Positions 61,501 through 64,000 of a stretch of DNA of 64,000 nucleotides are shown here, piece by piece. Position numbers and translations under genes: made by a program. The stretch covers positions 1 through 64,000 of the forward strand of contig CANXME010000889.1 of NCBI GenBank assembly GCA_948144175.1. The letters are read 5' to 3'. Source of the DNA: Closterium sp. NIES-65 (lineage: Eukaryota > Streptophyta > Zygnematophyceae > Desmidiales > Closteriaceae). Below the pieces are notes generated by a model that was given only the letters and a program-made list of their open reading frames with translations, was not told the DNA's origin and ran no database searches. Every line of letters starts with the position of its first letter. Within the stretch, counting starts at the first letter, position 1.

Positions 61501-64000
61501 GCATATGTATATGGAAAGTGGTGCATTGGCCAGGTCGGTCAGTATGGGAACTTAGAGTGCAAATGCCAGGGAGAACGGAAGCGCTCAGATCTCGCATAGT
61601 ACACGGAATCTAGTGGTCTAACTCAAATAGAAGGTAGGAAATAAATTCATCTAGTGAACGTAAGGGTTTGAAAGGTAACTAACGCACATGTGTAGAGAAA
61701 ATGGTGCATCGGCCAGTCTGGCCGGCATTTCGCACTTATAGTGCAAGTAGGGCCAAGGAGAACGGAAACGCTCATTTCTCAAAAAGTAGAGGGAATCTAG
61801 CGGTCTCACTCGATCAGAAGGTGGGAAATATATAAATCTAGTGAGCTAATAAGGTTCGAAAGGAATCTAATGCATATGTATATGGAAAATGGTGCATTGG
61901 CCAGGTCGGTCAGTATGGGAACTTAGAGTGCAAATGCAAGGGAGAACGGAAGCGCTCAGATCTCGCATAGTACACGGAATCTAGTGGTCTCACTCAAATA
62001 GAAGGTAGGAAATAAATTCATCTAGTGAACGTAAGGGTTTGAAAGGTAACTAACGCACATGTGTAGAGAAAATGGTGCATCGGCCAGTCTGGCCGGCATT
62101 TCGCACTTATAGTGCAACTAGGGCCAAGGAGAACGGAAACGCTCATTTCTCAAAAAGTAGAGGGAATCTAGTGGTCTCACTCGATCAGAAGGTGGGAAAT
62201 ATATAAATCTAGTGAGCTAATAAAGTTCGAAAGGAATCTAATGCATATGTATATGGAAAATGGTGCATTGGCCAGGTCGGTCAGTATGGGAACTTAGAGT
62301 GCAAATGCAAGGGAGAACGGAAGCGCTCAGATCTCGCATAGTACACGGAATCTAGTGGTCTCACTCAAATAGAAGGTAGGAAATAAATTCATCTAGTGAA
62401 CGTAAGGGTTTGAAAGGTAACTAACGCACATGTGTAGAGAAAATGGTGCATCGGCCAGTCTGGCCGGCATTTCGCACTCATAGTGCAGGTGGGGCCAGGG
62501 AGAACGGAAACGCTCGTTTCTCAAAAAGGAGAGGGAATCCAACGGTCTCACTCGATCAGAAGGTGGGAAATATATAAATCTAGTCAGCTAAAAAGGTTTG
62601 ATAGTATTCAATGCACATGTATATAGAAAATGGTGCATTGGCCAGGTCGGTCAGTATCGGAACTTAAAATGCAAATGCCAGGGAGAACGGAAGCGCTCAG
62701 ATCTCGCATAGTACACAGAATCAAGTGGTCTCACTCAAATAGAAAGTAGGAAATATATTCATCTAGTGAACGTAAGGGTTTGAAAGGTAACTAACGCACA
62801 TGTGTAGAGAAAATTGTGCATCGGCCAGTCTGGCCGGCATTTCGCACTTATAGTGCAACTAGGGCCAAGGAGAACGGAAACGCTCATTTCTCAAAAAGTA
62901 GAGGGAATCTAGCGGTCTCACTCGATCAGAAGATGGGAAATATATAAATCTAGTGAGCTAATAAGGTTCGAAAGGAATCTAATGCATATGTATATGGAAA
63001 ATGGTGCATTGGCCTAGTCGGTCAGTATGGGAACTTAGAGTGCAAATGCCAGGGAGAACGGAAGCGCTCAGATCTCGCATAGTTCACGGAATCTAGTGGT
63101 CTCACTCAAATAGAAGGTAGGAAATAAATTCATCTAGTGAACGTAAGGGTTTGAAAGGTAACTAACGCACATGTGTAGAGAAAATGGTGCATCGGCCAGT
63201 CTGGCCGGCATTTCGCACTTATAGTGCAAGTAGGGCCAAGGAGAACGGAAACGCTGATTTCTCAAAAAGTAAAGGGAATCTAGCGGTCCCACTCGATCAG
63301 AAGGTGGGAAATATATAAATATAGTGAGCTAATAAGGTTCAGAAGGAATCGAATGCATATGTATATGGAAAGTGGTGCATTGGCCAGGTCGGTCAGTATG
63401 GGAACTTAGAGTGCAAATGCCTGGGAGAACGGAACCGCTCAGATCTCGCATAATACACGGAATCTAGTGGTCTCACTCAAATATAAGGTAGGAAATATAT
63501 TCATCTAGTGAACGTAAGGGTTTGAAAGGTAACTAAGGCACATGTGTAGAGAAAATGGTGCATCGGCCAGTCTGGCCGGCATTTCGCACTTATAGTGCAA
63601 GTAGGGCCAAGGAGATCGGAAACGCTCATTTCTCAAAAAGTAAAGGGAATCTAGCGGTCTCACTCGATCAGAAGGTGGGAAATATATAAATCTAGTGAGT
63701 TAATAAGGTTCGAAAGGAATCTAATGCATATGTATATGGAAAATGGTGCATTGGCCAGGTCGGTCAGTATGGGAACTTAATGTGCAAATGCCAGGGAGAA
63801 CGGAAGCGCTCAGATCTCGCATAGTACACGGAATCTAGTGGTCTCACTCAAATTGAAGGTAGGAAATAAATTTATTTAGTGAACGTAAGGGTTTGAAAGG
63901 TAACTAACGCACATGTGTAGAGAAAATGGTGCATCGGCCAGTCTGGCCGGCATTTCGCACTTATAGTGCAAGTAGGGCCAAGGAGAAAGGAAACGCTCAT
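55570..64000 (-). repeat. Satellite array continued after the retrotransposon (about 22.7 dimers)
   Basis: The same 371-bp dimer continues in the same orientation as at 6875-48097, in phase across the insertion. The dimers flanking the insertion share the rare variant CTCAAAACTAAAGGG (48007 and 55849), one dimer apart once the element is removed, so the element landed between recently duplicated units. The array runs off the window end. No gene or other element is seen in it. Confidence 0.97.
59700..63407 (-). repeat. 5-dimer tandem duplication (1854 bp, two copies)
   Basis: Copies run at about 59700-61553 and 61554-63407. Markers at 1854-bp spacing are GGTCTAACTCAAATAG (59761 and 61615), TCAAAAAGGAG.GGGAATCC (60661 and 62515 region), CACATGTATATAGAAAATGG, CAGAAGATGGG, GCATAGTTCACGG, ACGCTGATTTCTC and AAGGAATCGAATGC. 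It is an independent local expansion on the far side of the retrotransposon. Confidence 0.87.

Noticed and set aside
389..64000. CRISPR array
   Set aside because: There are no short repeats alternating with unique spacers. The whole 371-bp unit is repeated.
389..64000. Telomeric or subtelomeric repeat
   Set aside because: No TTTAGGG-like or other short telomeric repeat is present.

Overview
The window is one very long tandem satellite array interrupted by retrotransposons. I see no ordinary host gene, rRNA or tRNA. About 56 kb of the 64 kb is an AT-rich satellite whose basic unit is a 371-bp dimer made of two diverged monomers: A (about 187 bp) and B (about 184 bp). That is roughly 150 dimers. 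The satellite runs in one orientation from 389 to about 6871, flips at a head-to-head junction near 6872, and runs in the opposite orientation to the end of the window. The subtype order on the two sides of the flip is partly mirror-symmetric about position 7480, so the flip looks like an inverted duplication rather than a simple inversion.

The inverted-strand array is built of nested higher-order repeats. The clearest is a 3.71-kb unit (10 dimers, 20 monomers) present three times in tandem at 19811-30942. Its internal structure includes a 4-dimer duplication. Other local duplications of 4, 5, 6 and 8.5 dimers lie at 33-46 kb and 59.7-63.4 kb. The 8.5-dimer spacing is explained by an A/B hybrid monomer at about 40690 that shifts the dimer phase by one monomer.

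A GC-rich Ty1/copia-type LTR retrotransposon (48098-55564, + strand) sits inside the array. It has 130-bp LTRs that differ at 2 positions, a 5-bp target duplication (TCTAA), a structured GC-rich leader, a Gag ORF and a 1521-residue Pol ORF in the order protease, integrase, reverse transcriptase, RNase H. Gag and Pol are separated by a TAG inside the zinc-knuckle region and by a frame change. The left edge (1-388) holds the 5' LTR, primer-binding site and leader of a related but distinct element on the minus strand. Both elements entered the B monomer at the same nucleotide and in the same orientation relative to the satellite. This is the most unusual observation here.

Organism: a eukaryote, most likely a plant-lineage organism. 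The Gag/Pol sequence style (Gly-rich Gag, Ala/Gly/Pro-rich linker in Pol) resembles copia polyproteins I remember from the streptophyte alga Closterium. That is recollection, not a search. A near-nucleosome-length satellite with higher-order repeats and nested copia elements would fit a centromeric or other heterochromatic block, but nothing in the sequence proves centromere function.
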